43,043 nt of DNA from Aurantiochytrium sp. KH105 (Eukaryota; Sar; Bigyra; Thraustochytrida; Thraustochytriidae), in NCBI GenBank assembly GCA_003116975.1, contig BGKB01000289.1:1-43043 (forward strand). Reading direction: 5' to 3'. Both the position numbers and the translations under genes were made by a program. How positions within the stretch are numbered: position 1 is the first letter of the stretch; each line of letters begins with the position of its first letter. The notes under the pieces were generated by a model. The model had not been told where the DNA came from. It saw nothing but the letters and a program-made list of their open reading frames with translations, and ran no database searches. Positions 8,118 to 17,953 of the stretch are shown here, piece by piece.

Positions 8118-9752
8118 ATGGAGGCGGGCTTGACGCAGGGGTCCGCGACAGTGGCTTTCACGCGTGCGCCTGCGGACCTTCTCTTCGTCGTCGTCAGGAC
8201 CGGGTGGCTGCACACCACCGAGGTGCTGCCCGTGGCGACGACTTGCCGTGAGTTGGCCGTTCGCGTGGACGCCTATCTTCGTCATGACGCTCTGGAGCTG
8301 CGCGTCAGGAACGCGAGGCCGCGCGAAGACGTGCTCGTGAGGCTTCTCGAGCGATGCCGCGCCTTGCAGGCCGTGGAGCTCTGTAACTGCGGCCCCGACC
8401 TCTCGGACTTGGCGCTCTTTGCCATGCACGGCCTGCGGCTGCGCGAGCTACGTCTTGCAGCTTGTCCAGGACTCTCGGCCGGAGGCGTGCGAGAAGCCGT
8501 GCTCCGACAAGCACGCTTTGCAGAGGCGATCCGCATCCTCGATGTCGACCTCGCACCTCTTTACGTCGCCGACGAGCCCAATTTACCACACATCGTGGAA
8601 TTTGGTGCACAAAGTCATGGTTCCAATGATGAGGCTGCTGCTGTTGCGGCCAAGGTAGTACGTGCGTCCGCGGGATCTCTGCGCGTGCTTCGGCTCCGAG
8701 GATTCGAACTGCAACAGATACCGTTTATCTTGGCCGCGGTGCCTTCTGATTCAGATTTGCCAGGACGCCTTGATGCATTGCATGTCATTGGAGAACCGTC
8801 ATACACGGAGGATGATCCCGTGATGGGCGTTGGCGCCATCGGGATTCGACTTGGCGAGTTTACCTGCGATGGTCGCTTTTGTACAAATTCTATCCTCTCG
8901 CAGGTGGCGAGAGGCTCAACATCGAGCCTTCGCATTCTCAAGTTAAGCGGTAAGGGCTTGTGGACATCGCTCGAGTCCGTTGCTGAAAATTGTCGAGGGC
9001 TTCGTGAGCTGGACATCCGGGATCGAGCTCTTCTTGGCGACACGGTGATCAGCCCTGTGCTGGCACACTGCCACGCGCTCGAAAGGCTGTGCGTCTTGGG
9101 GGCACGCGGTCTGACATCAATTTCGGTGCGAAGTGCGGCGGTATCGTGCCCGAACCTCTCGCGTCTCGATCTTGCAGGCTGTGAGCTCGTTGACGACGGT
9201 GCTTTGCATGCGCTTGCAGAGTATGCGCGATGCATTGAGGAGCTCAGTCTTTCTGGCTGCAAGCTCATTACCAACAATGGTCTAAAGGCACTTGCCAAGA
9301 GTCCCTTGGGGCCGCGCGTGCGAAGATTGGAGGTTGCAAATTGTAGCAAGCTCTCTGATGAGGGTTTTCTGGCCGTGGCGCGTTGGATGCGAGCCATGCG
9401 CCGTGTCGATTGCTCATGGTGTACTCTTGTGACTCCCTTTTCGCTCGAGGAAGTCATTCTCGAGTGCCCCATGCTCGCGAGTCTGTCGATGCACGGCATT
9501 TCCATTCCTTCGACCGATGCAATTGTTCTTGCGAAGCGCTCGCAAGGTCCCTTTTGCCTCGATCTTGGAGCTGGGGCTACATTTCGCAGTTCCGGGAGAC
9601 CGCGTGGTTCGGGCGAGCCGTCCAAGCCGGCAATTGATCCTGCCACAGTGCGCGCGCGCCGTCATGCTGCAGCTCGGGCGAAAAGCAAGCGACGTGCCAA
9701 GAGTGACCTTCGCAAGCTTGAGCAGACCTTGCTCGAGAACGGCCTGGCCTGA
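8118..9752 (+). CDS. Leucine-rich-repeat protein with F-box-like N-terminus
   Basis: 544 residues from an ATG in good context (GGCCATGGAGG). Residues about 14-60 (APADLLFVVVRTGW ... LPVATTCRELAVRVD) resemble a divergent F-box. The middle is a series of cysteine-containing LRRs, clearest around 345-430 with LSRLDLAGCELVDDGALHAL, IEELSLSGCKLITNNGLKAL and VRRLEVANCSKLSDEGFLAV, the pattern of FBXL/AMN1-type proteins. The last ~40 residues are strongly basic (ARRHAAARAKSKRRAKSD), possibly nuclear or nucleic-acid associated. F-box LRR proteins usually select substrates for SCF ubiquitin ligases; that role is inferred and depends on the weak F-box match. No intron is needed. The gene lies head-to-tail with the centrin gene 415 bp downstream. 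Confidence 0.85.
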   Translation: MEAGLTQGSATVAFTRAPADLLFVVVRTGWLHTTEVLPVATTCRELAVRVDAYLRHDALELRVRNARPREDVLVRLLERCRALQAVELCNCGPDLSDLALFAMHGLRLRELRLAACPGLSAGGVREAVLRQARFAEAIRILDVDLAPLYVADEPNLPHIVEFGAQSHGSNDEAAAVAAKVVRASAGSLRVLRLRGFELQQIPFILAAVPSDSDLPGRLDALHVIGEPSYTEDDPVMGVGAIGIRLGEFTCDGRFCTNSILSQVARGSTSSLRILKLSGKGLWTSLESVAENCRGLRELDIRDRALLGDTVISPVLAHCHALERLCVLGARGLTSISVRSAAVSCPNLSRLDLAGCELVDDGALHALAEYARCIEELSLSGCKLITNNGLKALAKSPLGPRVRRLEVANCSKLSDEGFLAVARWMRAMRRVDCSWCTLVTPFSLEEVILECPMLASLSMHGISIPSTDAIVLAKRSQGPFCLDLGAGATFRSSGRPRGSGEPSKPAIDPATVRARRHAAARAKSKRRAKSDLRKLEQTLLENGLA

Positions 9753-10167
9753 TGGCATTTCTACTGACGACATTTGTGTATACTTTATTGCAAGAAGAAC
9801 TTTGGCGTCCCTCTTTTGGCTGTGCCTTGCACAGCTAGGCCCAATGTATTATACATCAATTTCTTGCGTGCGAGCTGCGTCGCCCCACCACCCCTTGCAT
9901 GTTATGCTTGTTTTCTTGTTTTCAGAAGTTCGGTCTTTGACGGTTTCAAGGGGCTAGAATCCCGTGAGTGACTTGGGCCACCATGGAAAGTAAAAACGAA
10001 CAACACCCATCGACAGAATCGATTAATCGATCGATCGTTTTGACTGATCCGCTGGCGCGGCCACCGAGCGCATTGGCGCCTCTGATCAAGGCGAGCGCAC
10101 GTGACAAGGCTGCACGACGGCGCTCTCAGAGGTAGTTTTGAGTAAAGAAAAGAAAAGAAGGGCTACG
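9753..10167. other. Spacer between LRR and centrin genes
   Basis: 415 bp with no gene seen. It should hold the LRR 3' UTR and the centrin promoter and leader. A short ATCGAT-rich palindromic stretch lies at about 10018-10036, and an A/G-rich leader (AAAGAAAAGAAAAGAAGG) precedes the centrin ATG. Confidence 0.5.
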
Positions 10168-10632
10168 ATGAGCGGGAGGACGCGCGCCGTCAAACTCACA
10201 GAGGACCAGCGACGCGAGCTTCAAGAGGCGTTTGCGCTCTTTGACGTCGAAGGTACCGGGACAATCGATTACCATGAGCTCAAGGTGGCCCTGCGCGCAC
10301 TCGGTTTCACTATTACCAAGAAGCAAGTGATTGCCATCGCAAGCGAGTATGACGTTCAAGACACCGGTCGGGTTGCCCTTGAGGACTTTATGCACATTGT
10401 GGCGCGCAAAAAGGCCGAGCGAACGCCCGAAGAGGAGGTCTCCAAGGCCTTTGAGCTCTTTGATGAGCAAGGCAAGGGTAAAATATCGCTGCGAGATTTG
10501 CGCAAAATTTCACGCGAACTTGGTGAGAACCTCTCCGAGCACGAGCTCCAGGCCATGATCGATGAGTTTGACCATGATCTCGATGGTGAAATTAACCGGG
10601 AAGAATTCAACATCATCATGAGTCAGCACTGA
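10168..10632 (+). CDS. CETN3: Centrin, centrin-3/CDC31 type
   Basis: 154 residues with four EF-hand units. An in-frame TTG at 10138 also opens the frame, but the first ATG is at 10168 and gives a normal centrin N-terminus. Centrins are calmodulin-like proteins of basal bodies and centrioles. [15 protein letters not shown] after EF1 and [20 protein letters not shown] around EF3 match the centrin-3 branch better than centrin-1/2. Calcium loops: EF1 [12 protein letters not shown] and EF4 [12 protein letters not shown] keep the acidic ligands. EF2 ([12 protein letters not shown]) and EF3 ([12 protein letters not shown]) have lost several and probably do not bind calcium. A centrin fits with the axonemal dynein gene at the other end of the window. 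Calmodulin is excluded by the N-terminus and loop sequences. Confidence 0.93.
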   Translation: MSGRTRAVKLTEDQRRELQEAFALFDVEGTGTIDYHELKVALRALGFTITKKQVIAIASEYDVQDTGRVALEDFMHIVARKKAERTPEEEVSKAFELFDEQGKGKISLRDLRKISRELGENLSEHELQAMIDEFDHDLDGEINREEFNIIMSQH

Positions 10633-11210
10633 TGGATAGGCCCTTTGCGCTGTTGAGCATTCATTCATCACACGGATGGGTTGCCACACGAAAAATTGAA
10701 AAGTTGAACCATGACTGCGTCATTGGATTGATCAAGTAGTATCGTGATGAAACTTGTAGCGTGATTAGCGCGAACTACAAGATTCTTGCCGCTGCTTCCG
10801 AAGGATTCATCTTTTACTTTCAATTAGGACAAGAAGCTTCTTCGCACGTTGCGAAATTCTGTCGCGTCTAAGGCAAGATTTGTACATCGACAAGGAAAGA
10901 CGAATGTGTTGGCTGTCTATCTGTCTGTCTGTCTGTTTGTCTATCTGTCTATCTGTCTGTCTGCCTGTCTGTCTGGGCTGGCTACCTGTGCACCAGTATT
11001 CATGACGACTTTTGTAATCAATAAAGCGACATATGTGTGAAGAACTAGAAGGCTAAGAGACTCTTTTCCGAGGATCTCATCCGAGTGCCTCAAATTTGAT
11101 TTTTGTTGGTTTTTCTAAAAGTGACAACGCGCAAGATCTCGCGCATGCTCTCGATACGAGTATGAAAAAGCAGCACATTGATTTCTCGGGCATCGAATCA
11201 AGATCAGCAG
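10633..11210. other. Spacer between convergent centrin and coiled-coil genes
   Basis: 578 bp between the centrin stop and the stop of the minus-strand coiled-coil gene, so mostly 3' sequence of both. It contains the CTGT microsatellite (10912-10975) and one AATAAA (about 11018). No gene was recognised. Confidence 0.5.
10912..10975. repeat. (CTGT)n microsatellite with CTAT interruptions
   Basis: About 16 tetranucleotide units, mainly CTGT with CTAT, TTGT and CTGC variants, downstream of centrin. Confidence 0.95.
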
Positions 11211-11556
11211 TTACTTGGAGGCGTCGCGCTCGTCGAGGGCGCGCAGCAAGAACTTGACGCGATATTGCAGCTTGCCAACCGTTTCTTTGAGCTTTGCATT
11301 TTCCGACTGCGTAGAAGCACGATTGCAAAGCGAACTTGTGTGTCAATGAGTACGTAGTCCAACGTGTCAAGGCCCACCTTTCCAGCGCCACCCTACGAGT
11401 GGTGGCTAGCCCGCCATGGCTTGTTGTGCAACTTACACGGAGCTCTTCATCGAGCGCAGCCTCGCCAAGTCCGCTGCCTTCGAACTTGGGTCCTAGCAGC
11501 TCGAGACGCTGGAGGCGGTCCTCCACCGACAGCGCGGGCGCAGCAGCCTCGCTCAT
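11211..11556 (-). CDS. Small coiled-coil protein, two exons, 71 aa
   Basis: Exon 1 is 11437-11556 (40 codons, from MSEAAAPALSVEDRLQRLEL) and ends CTCCGT before a GTAAGT donor. Exon 2 is 11211-11306 (31 codons plus TAA), following a TTCTACGCAG acceptor; the intron is 130 nt, phase 0. Without splicing the frame runs into unrelated sequence. The joined protein is Ala/Glu/Leu-rich with heptad-like leucines and ends in SENAKLKETVGKLQYRVKFL followed by LRALDERDASK. This tail resembles the short leucine zipper at the N-terminus of animal arginyl-tRNA synthetases (pattern EEN-KLKYR-N-L-), so a small zipper or adaptor protein is conceivable. I do not recognise the family. It is followed on the same strand by nothing closer than centrin's 3' side, and V-ATPase A lies upstream with the same orientation. 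Confidence 0.7.
11307..11436 (-). other. Intron of the small coiled-coil gene
   Basis: On the minus strand it begins GTAAGT and ends TTCTACGCAG. Splicing joins two in-frame segments with continuous coiled-coil character, 130 nt apart. Confidence 0.75.
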
Positions 11557-12118
11557 CGTTGTTGCTATCTGGCTCAGGATTGGGGCGCAACCTCGCCGCT
11601 GCTTTCTGTTTTGGTGCCCAATAGTTATGAACGAATGAACGACCTACAAGACAGCTTCAGCTCGCGGAACGGATGAACAAACTACAAGACAGCTTCGCAA
11701 GCTGAAGAACAGACTTGCAGGGCTAAGTGAAAAGCTTTAATGCTTGCGATGAAAACTAGAGGATGAATGGAGTCGATGCGAATCCTTGGAAACCCTTTCT
11801 TTTCGTATTGGCTTGCAGCGCAGTGCGATGCAGTGTGAGGTGATTGGAAAATGTACATTCATCGATCCCTTGCAAGATCGTTGCCTGCGGATTGCTGAAA
11901 AGCGAATGGCATCGCCAACTTTATCGCAGAGATCTTCTTTTGAACATTGAGGGAAATGAAAAAGGTGAGAGAAACAGTTGCGTCCAAAGTCGACCAGTTC
12001 CATTCATCACATTTCAAACAGCGGGCAAAAGGTATAAAAGTGAGTAAGCTTATCTTGTGTGTAAATTATCTTTTTGGATTCACGGAGGACGAAGAAGTTA
12101 AAGAAGAGGAACGAGAAC
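11557..12118. other. Spacer between V-ATPase A and the coiled-coil gene
   Basis: 562 bp holding the 3' UTR of the V-ATPase A gene (minus strand) and the promoter of the coiled-coil gene. A short direct duplication, ACTACAAGACAGCTTC versus CCTACAAGACAGCTTC, occurs around 11643 and 11679. No gene was recognised. Confidence 0.5.
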
Positions 12119-13975
12119 TTAGTTCTTGAGAGCCTCGAAGCGAGCCTCGATGTTGGCGAGGAGGGCGTTGGTCTTATCGTCAACCTCGGCAGGGGACGTG
12201 GAGGGCGGGATGAACTTCATCTCGGTGAGCTGCACAATCTCCGAGTCGAGGGTGTTGCGGATGAGAGACCAGGTGACGCGCTTCTCGGCGGGGCTCTCCT
12301 CGATGGCCTTGACGGCCATCTCGTAGAACTTGACAATGGCCTTGAGGATAGCGACGGATTTGTGGAGCGGGCACGTGTAATCGTAGTCGGAGAAGGCGTT
12401 CTGCTGAAGGTGATCCTCGCGAATGATACGCGCGACCTCGAGAGTAAGCTTTTGATCCTCAGAGAGAGAATCCTTACCGACGAGCTGGACAATTTCGGCA
12501 AGCGAAGACTCATCCGAGAGGATGCGCTTGGTGGCCTGCTGCAGGGCACCGTACTCGGGGGCCATGCGCTCGAACATGGGGCCAAGCACGTTCATGTACT
12601 TGGTATAGGAAATGTTCCAGTTGACGGAGGGAAAGTGCTTGCGCTGAGCAAGCTTCTTGTCGAGGCCCCAGAAGACCTGCACGATGCCGAGGGTGGCCGA
12701 GGTGACCGGGTCGGAAAAGTCACCACCGGGGGGCGAGACGGCACCGACGACGGTGATGGAACCCGGGCGCTCGGGGGAGCCGAGGCAACGGACGCGGCCG
12801 GCACGCTCGTAAAAGGCAGCCAGACGGGCACCCAGGTAGGCCGGGTAGCCGGAATCGGCAGGCATCTCTCCGAGACGACCCGAAATCTCACGAAGAGCCT
12901 CGGCCCAGCGCGAGGTGGAGTCGGCCATCATGGCGACGTCGAGACCCATGTCACGGTAGTACTCGGCGAGGGTGATACCAGTGTAGATACTGGCCTCGCG
13001 AGCGGCCACAGGCATGTTCGAGGTGTTGGCCACGAGCACGGTACGAAGCATGACAGGGTACTCCTTGCCCTCCTTCTCCATCATGAGCTCCGGGAACTCG
13101 GCCAGGACCTCAGCCATCTCGTTGCCGCGCTCGCCGCAGCCGACGTACACGACGGCCTGGGTGTTGGAGAACTTGGCAAGACTCTGGGAAATGACGGTCT
13201 TGCCGCAACCAAAGGCACCGGGGACGGCGCAGGTACCGCCGAGCACCGAGGGGAAGAGGGTGTCGATGACACGCTGGCCGGTGACGAGAGCCTGGTTGCC
13301 GGCAAGCTTCTCGGCGACGGGGCGCGGGGTCCGCACGGGCCAGAGGTGGTACGGCTTGATCTCGTGGACGGCGCCCTTCTCGTCCTTGACCTTGAGGACG
13401 GTGTCGTCGAGGGTGACCTCCTCGTTGCCGTCGGTGCCGGCGCCGTACATTTCGACGACGGTACCGCGGATGTTGGGCGGGCACATGATGGAGTGGGCGT
13501 TCATGACCTCGTTCTCAAAGACCTCGGCGAAGATGTCGCCGCCGGTGATGACATCGCCCTGGCTGATGTTCTTGGGCTTGTAGAGCCACTTCTTGTCGCG
13601 GTCGAGGGCGTTGCAGGTGATGCCCTTGTCGATGAAGACGCTGTCCTCGGAGATTTCGCAGATGCGCTCGAGGGGGCGCTGGATGCCGTCAAAGATCTGG
13701 TTCATGATGCCAGGTCCGAGCTCGAGCGAGAGGGGGGCCTTGGTGCGCTGGATGGGATCACCGACGGTGAGGCCGCTGGTATCCTCGTACACCTGGATAC
13801 TGGCGGTGTCGCCCTCGAGCTTGATGATCTCGCCGACCAGCTTTTCATTGCCGACGCGGACGAGCTCGTACATGGCGGATCCGCCCATGCGTTCGCCGAC
13901 CACCAGAGGGCCGCTCACGCGCAGCACGAAGCCATAGTCCGACTCGCTGTCGCCGGCCGTGTTCGGGTCGCTCAT
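12119..13975 (-). CDS. ATP6V1A: V-type H+-ATPase catalytic subunit A
   Basis: 618 residues, the usual length of eukaryotic subunit A, complete from MSDPNTAG to TAA without introns. Subunit A hydrolyses ATP in the V1 head and drives proton pumping into vacuoles, lysosomes and related compartments. Visible: the N-terminal beta-barrel ([17 protein letters not shown]); the non-homologous insert typical of A subunits (about 130-230); the Walker A loop [12 protein letters not shown] near residue 252; [20 protein letters not shown]; and [11 protein letters not shown]. All catalytic landmarks are intact. The proteolipid c gene starts about 2.3 kb upstream on the same strand and subunit G about 11.8 kb upstream. 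The upstream region carries repeated GGATAGCGCACTTGCGCC elements. A long open frame on the opposite strand is a codon-bias shadow. Confidence 0.98.
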   Translation of the reverse strand: MSDPNTAGDSESDYGFVLRVSGPLVVGERMGGSAMYELVRVGNEKLVGEIIKLEGDTASIQVYEDTSGLTVGDPIQRTKAPLSLELGPGIMNQIFDGIQRPLERICEISEDSVFIDKGITCNALDRDKKWLYKPKNISQGDVITGGDIFAEVFENEVMNAHSIMCPPNIRGTVVEMYGAGTDGNEEVTLDDTVLKVKDEKGAVHEIKPYHLWPVRTPRPVAEKLAGNQALVTGQRVIDTLFPSVLGGTCAVPGAFGCGKTVISQSLAKFSNTQAVVYVGCGERGNEMAEVLAEFPELMMEKEGKEYPVMLRTVLVANTSNMPVAAREASIYTGITLAEYYRDMGLDVAMMADSTSRWAEALREISGRLGEMPADSGYPAYLGARLAAFYERAGRVRCLGSPERPGSITVVGAVSPPGGDFSDPVTSATLGIVQVFWGLDKKLAQRKHFPSVNWNISYTKYMNVLGPMFERMAPEYGALQQATKRILSDESSLAEIVQLVGKDSLSEDQKLTLEVARIIREDHLQQNAFSDYDYTCPLHKSVAILKAIVKFYEMAVKAIEESPAEKRVTWSLIRNTLDSEIVQLTEMKFIPPSTSPAEVDDKTNALLANIEARFEALKN

Positions 13976-14068
13976 CGTGCCTTTTTACTCGCGCTGCTGA
14001 CCACGCTCGCGTCGCTCTCCTGCTTGGACTCGCCTTGCTTGGCTTCTCTTTCTCCTTCCTCGTGCGTT

Positions 14069-14096
14069 CGCTCGCTCGCTCGCTCGCTCGCTCGCC
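14069..14096. repeat. (GCTC)n microsatellite
   Basis: About six to seven GCTC units lie roughly 100 bp upstream of the V-ATPase A start codon, probably within its leader or proximal promoter. Confidence 0.9.
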
Positions 14097-14226
14097 GCGC
14101 CGGCGGCGTCGCGCGCGGGGGACGGAGGCGGGGTGCTTCGTTCCGCGCTCGACGGGCCGCTCGCAGCCTTCGTCGCCGTCGCCGTCGCCGTCGCTCTCGA
14201 GGCCGAGCTGCTGCAGCAAGATCGCG

Positions 14227-14246
14227 GGCTGCAGCGACTGCACTGC
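14227..14246. promoter_or_regulatory. GGCTGCAGCG / GACTGCACTGC element upstream of V-ATPase A
   Basis: The string GGCTGCAGCG followed directly by ACTGCACTGC occurs here about 250 bp upstream of the A start. The same two parts, separated by a 13-bp insertion, occur upstream of V-ATPase c at about 17240-17275. A regulatory role is inferred from sharing alone. Confidence 0.35.
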
Positions 14247-14311
14247 GCCCTCGCATTGCTCTGCGCTGCTCTTCCCGCGTGCACTGCAGGGAGGGGGGGC
14301 GGCCGCGGCGC

Positions 14312-14484
14312 GGATAGCGCACTTGCGCCGCCGGATAGCGCACTTGCGCCGCGCGGATAGCGCACTTGCGCCGGCGTTGGCGGCGGCGGGCGCGTGCGGC
14401 GCGCAGCCGGCGTGTGCAGCGGCCATAGCGCACTTGCAGGCGGCCATTCCCCACTTGCGCACGGGTGCAGCAAGTGCGCTATCC
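14312..14484. promoter_or_regulatory. Cluster of GGATAGCGCACTTGCGCC elements upstream of V-ATPase A
   Basis: Three perfect 18-bp copies lie at 14312-14329, 14333-14350 and 14355-14372, stepped by 21 and 22 bp (two helical turns). Partial copies follow at 14424-14437 and 14451-14460, and an inverted copy sits at 14469-14484. The core GCGCACTTGCGC is nearly palindromic and contains an E-box-type CACTTG. Similar clusters lie between V-ATPase G and ASL. Transcription-factor binding is inferred. Confidence 0.5.
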
Positions 14485-14628
14485 GGCGGCCAGAGGCAGC
14501 CGGAGGGGGGGGGCACGGGGCGAGTCCCCGCCGCAGGAAATGAATGATCGAAAGAAAGCTAGCCTCCCTCCCTCCCTCCCTCCCCCGCCTCCGCCTCGCC
14601 GCAGCCCGGCCTTCGCTCCCGGCCTCAG

Positions 14629-14672
14629 CCTGCCTGCCTGCCTGCCTGCCTGTCTGTCTGTCTGTCTGTCTG
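14629..14672. repeat. (CTGC)n(CTGT)n microsatellite
   Basis: About five CTGC units pass directly into about five CTGT units, preceded at about 14560-14585 by a CCCT run. Confidence 0.95.
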
Positions 14673-14913
14673 CCGCGCCCGGCGCGCCGCGCTGCCGCTG
14701 GCAGGCCGCGGCGGCGGCGCCCAGCCCGGCGCGGCTGCGGCGGCGGGCGCAGGGGCCGCCGCGACCAGGTACTTTTCAGGGTCACTCCGAGAGCAAGGGA
14801 ATAATAGTGCAGTGTAGCGATGGGCGGTGAACTGGGCAAAGCTGACTTGTGCCGAGGTCGGCAAGTCGAGGTATCCAAGGCGAGAAACAGGGTCAAAGCG
14901 CAGGAACAAGGCG

Positions 14914-15000
14914 AAAGAAAGAAAGAAAGAAGAGCAAGAAAGAAAGAGCAAGAGAGAAAGCAAGAAAGAGGGAGCACGAGAGGAAAGAAAGGCTGCGAAC
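14914..15000. repeat. Purine-rich GAAA/GAGCAAGA tract
   Basis: Almost pure A/G sequence built from GAAA and AGAGCAAG units on the plus strand, which is a long polypyrimidine tract on the strand of V-ATPase A transcription. No function is assigned. Confidence 0.85.
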
Positions 15001-15723
15001 GAACGTGAGGCGGCCAGCGCCCATGGCCGAGGCAGGCAGGCAGGCAGCGGCGGCGCGGGTGGACGCGGCGGCGGCGGGCTGGAGACGAGAGCACTGGCAG
15101 GCAGAGGGAGGCAGAGGGAGGGCGGAGGGAGGGAGAGAGACACTTGGCACGCTTCCGGGCACTTTCAAGGTCGGCGCAGCGCGGCGTCGCGCGCAGTGGA
15201 AGGGAGGGAGATGTGGGGAGAGGTCAGGACTGGAGAGCTCTAAGGAAAGTAGCACAGGGGAGACACTGAGCAGTGGCGGGGGGGAAAGGGAGGGAATGGA
15301 TGGATGAGAAGGGAAAGGGGTGAGCTGAGGGCACGGGAGGTTTGGAAAGTAGAGCCTTGAGGGGGCGGTGCAGCGATCGTGAGCGATGGCGAGAGGGCGA
15401 ATGCGGGGCGCGCAGGAGGCGCGACGGCGCGTAGAGAGTGCAGAGGCAGAGGAAGCTGAATTGCGTCAAATGCGAGCGCGCACGCGACGTCCCAAGGAGG
15501 CGCGGGAAAAGGTATCTTGGCCCGGGCGAGGAGGGCGAGGTCAAGGCGCGCGAGGGGGAGCGCAGGAGCAGGAAGGGGGTGGATAAATGTTGATGAATGC
15601 ATCGGTTATGAATGTTAAAGATCTCAGGACATCGTCATCCCGCCCGGGGCTTGATGCGAGCACGCACGCGCACGCGGCGCCCGCTGGGCGAAGGAAAGAA
15701 TGAATGGAAAAAAAGCAGACGAC

Positions 15724-16251
15724 TTAGCCCTGGGAGAGCACGAGGGCGACAATGAGGCCGTAGAGGGCGACGGCTTCTGCGAAAATGAGGATAAGAATCA
15801 TACCGACAAAGAGGCGGTCCTGCTGACCGACGGCACGCACACCAGCATCACCGACAATGCCAATGGCCATACCGGCACCAAGGCTGCTGATGCCACAGCA
15901 GAGGCCCGAGGCGAGGGCGCGGAAACCATCAGCGTACTTGAAGCACTCGGCACCCGGGCAGATGGTGCCGTCCGTAGGTGCGACGGGCGCCGAGATGGTG
16001 CCGTTGAGCAGCACGGCCACAATGAGGCCGTAGATACCCAGGATACCAGCCATGACGGCGGGAATGATGTTCTTCATCACCAGGTGCGGCGAGACGACAC
16101 CCATGGAAAGGATGCCGACGCCGGCCTTGGCGGTACCATAGGCGGAGCCAAGGTTCGCGAACACGATGGCGGAAGCCGCACCGATGTACGCGAAAAAGTA
16201 TGCCGACGGGCCCGTCAGCGAGTTAAGAAGCTCGGCATCCTCGGTGCTCAT
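15724..16251 (-). CDS. ATP6V0C: V-type H+-ATPase 16-kDa proteolipid subunit c
   Basis: 175 residues forming four transmembrane helices in two hairpins. It builds the rotating c-ring of the membrane Vo sector that carries protons. TM1 (about 14-38, [20 protein letters not shown]), TM2 (58-82), TM3 (109-133, [20 protein letters not shown]) and TM4 (148-172) are clear. The proton-carrying glutamate is Glu159 in [12 protein letters not shown]. The loop between TM2 and TM3 is extended by about 20 residues ([20 protein letters not shown]) compared with many c subunits and contains two cysteines. It is single-exon in the coding part; a 5' UTR intron is likely (see 16300-16798). It is co-oriented with V-ATPase A downstream and V-ATPase G upstream. 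Confidence 0.97.
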   Translation of the reverse strand: MSTEDAELLNSLTGPSAYFFAYIGAASAIVFANLGSAYGTAKAGVGILSMGVVSPHLVMKNIIPAVMAGILGIYGLIVAVLLNGTISAPVAPTDGTICPGAECFKYADGFRALASGLCCGISSLGAGMAIGIVGDAGVRAVGQQDRLFVGMILILIFAEAVALYGLIVALVLSQG

Positions 16252-16299
16252 TTTGCTTGCTGTTGCTTGACTTTTGTCGGTGAAAAGCGCAACTCTTTG

Positions 16300-16798
16300 C
16301 TAAGTACGAGAGAAGCCTCTGTGTTTGGCTGCTGTGATCATCGTCGTCGAGGTCAGTTAGTTCATTCCTTCGTTCATTCTACTCCAACGGAGCAGCCATG
16401 TCTGTAATCCGTCTCCTGTAATGCAATGTGTACGACCGCCTTCTTCTCGCCTGCCTGCTTCAGCCTCGCGCGCCCGCTCCGACGCCTCGTCGCGCGGCCC
16501 CGCGGAGGGGGCGTCCGCTCGGGCAGAGCGTCCGCGCGCGCGGCAGCGGCAGCGGCTGCGTTGGGCGCGGCAAGAGCGAGGGCGGAGAAGGCGCGGCGGA
16601 GCAGCAGCGGCAGCAGGAGAAGAAGAAGATGATACCAAGTCCAGCGAGTCGCCGCCAACCCCGGCCGCGCGCGGCGACGGGCGCAGGCGCGCGGCGCGGA
16701 GAGGGCGGCGGCGGAGAGGGCGCCAGAGGAGAGGGCGGCCGCGGCCCCCGCGGCGGCGGCGGCGGCGGCGGCGGCGCGCGGCGCGGCGCGGCACGTAC
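16300..16798 (-). other. Probable 5' UTR intron of V-ATPase c
   Basis: On the minus strand, CAG/GTACGT at 16798 is a strong donor, and CTTCTCTCGTACTTAG ending at 16300 is a reasonable acceptor 49 nt before the ATG. The donor context closely matches that of the V-ATPase G 5' UTR intron, followed in both by GC-only sequence. The donor is convincing. The acceptor is one of several options. Confidence 0.4.
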
Positions 16799-17936
16799 CT
16801 GTCGGCGAGAAGGGCGCGAGATAGATGCAGGTATGGCTTGCCTGGCCTGGGTGGCCGAGGCGAAGCGCTGCACAGGGAGGCCGGGCGCGCCTCGAGAGGG
16901 CGCGCACCCAGTGGTCCACTGCAGTGGTACAGGTCTGATCGCCACTGCATCTTGCCACTAGGGGTTAATCATGGGGCTGCGGGTGAAACGTTGGCCACTG
17001 AAAAAGATCGGTGGGAGTAGGAACGCAGAGCCGGAGTGCGGATGGGAGGCGAGGCTGCGGCGGCGCGAGGCGTGGCTGCGATGCGATATGAGGCAGTGGG
17101 AATGAGAGGAAGGGGCGGGCGTGCGGGCGAGGGGCTAAGGGGGGAAAGCGGCGCTTAGTGCATGTACCGGGTCCGCGAGCGAGCGCTGCGAGCGATCTAT
17201 GGTCCGGTGGAGTGCACGGCTGCGGCAGGACAAAGATCTGGCTGCAGCGGCAGGCTGCACGGACTGCACTGCACTGATGGTGCTGCCGACAGCGAGGCTC
17301 TCGGTTCTCTCACGAGCAGCAATAGCAGCAGCCAGGTAGGCCTATAGCAGCCGCAGCAGCAAGAACAGCAAGAACAACAACAGTAGGCAAGGCAACTCGA
17401 AGTTGAAGAGCACGAGCTACGGCGAGGGCACCAGCAACAACAGCAACACCACCAGCAAGTATAGCTCTGTATCGGATGATTGCTGAGGGGGAGAAAGGGG
17501 GGGAGGGGCGGCGAGATCTATCTGACGAGAAGTTGAACTTTGGGGCCGAGAGCATGCTTTCCTCGATTGAACAAAGACTTGAGCAACCACTGAGCTGATG
17601 ATAATCTCTACTCGCCTTTACCAAGTCTATGGTCGTTCGATCGATCGACAGCGAACGCAAAGGGGAGTGTGAGGACACCGATGATGCTGCCATGACGACG
17701 ACAGTGATGATGACGCCGCCACGATCGCCACATTTACTAAATCGTCACAGTCTTCATTCTCACCCCCACTTCAAGTTGGCTGGCCTCCATTTTTTTGTCC
17801 TTCGCTTTTTTCTTTCCTTCACTTTCTTCTTTCTTTCGCCTACTTTTTTTCTGTGAATTTATTCTTTTTTACGAGAACATCGCGTTACCGGTTTTTCCAC
17901 AAGTGGCGGCCTGGGCCCATTGCAACCGCCAGAATG

Positions 17937-17953
17937 ACTGACTGACTGACTGA
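17937..17953. repeat. (ACTG)n microsatellite
   Basis: Four to five ACTG units lie about 300 bp upstream of the myosin start. Confidence 0.85.

Larger units (their letters stand above)
13976..15723. other. Long GC-rich region upstream of V-ATPase A
   Basis: 1.75 kb between the starts of A and the stop of c, both on the minus strand. Several long frames exist on both strands, but all are Arg/Ala/Pro/Ser low-complexity readings of simple repeats. I read it as the A promoter and leader plus the c 3' UTR. It contains CGCT, CCCT, CTGC/CTGT and GAAA microsatellites and the CACTTGCG cluster. No 5' UTR intron could be placed with confidence for this gene. Confidence 0.55.

Noticed and set aside
12074..14317. 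A 747-codon plus-strand open frame across the V-ATPase A gene
   Set aside because: Exactly antisense to a clear V-ATPase A gene. The open frame results from the GC-rich third positions of the real gene, and its product has no recognisable domain.
13985..15602. Several long frames (up to 369 codons) upstream of V-ATPase A
   Set aside because: All translate microsatellites and GC-rich DNA into Arg/Ala/Ser/Pro/Leu runs. Equally long frames occur on both strands and none resembles a protein family.
16357..17020. Arg/Ala/Pro-rich frames on both strands upstream of V-ATPase c
   Set aside because: They arise from a (GGC)n-rich stretch that probably lies in a 5' UTR intron and promoter; mirror frames on both strands argue against coding.
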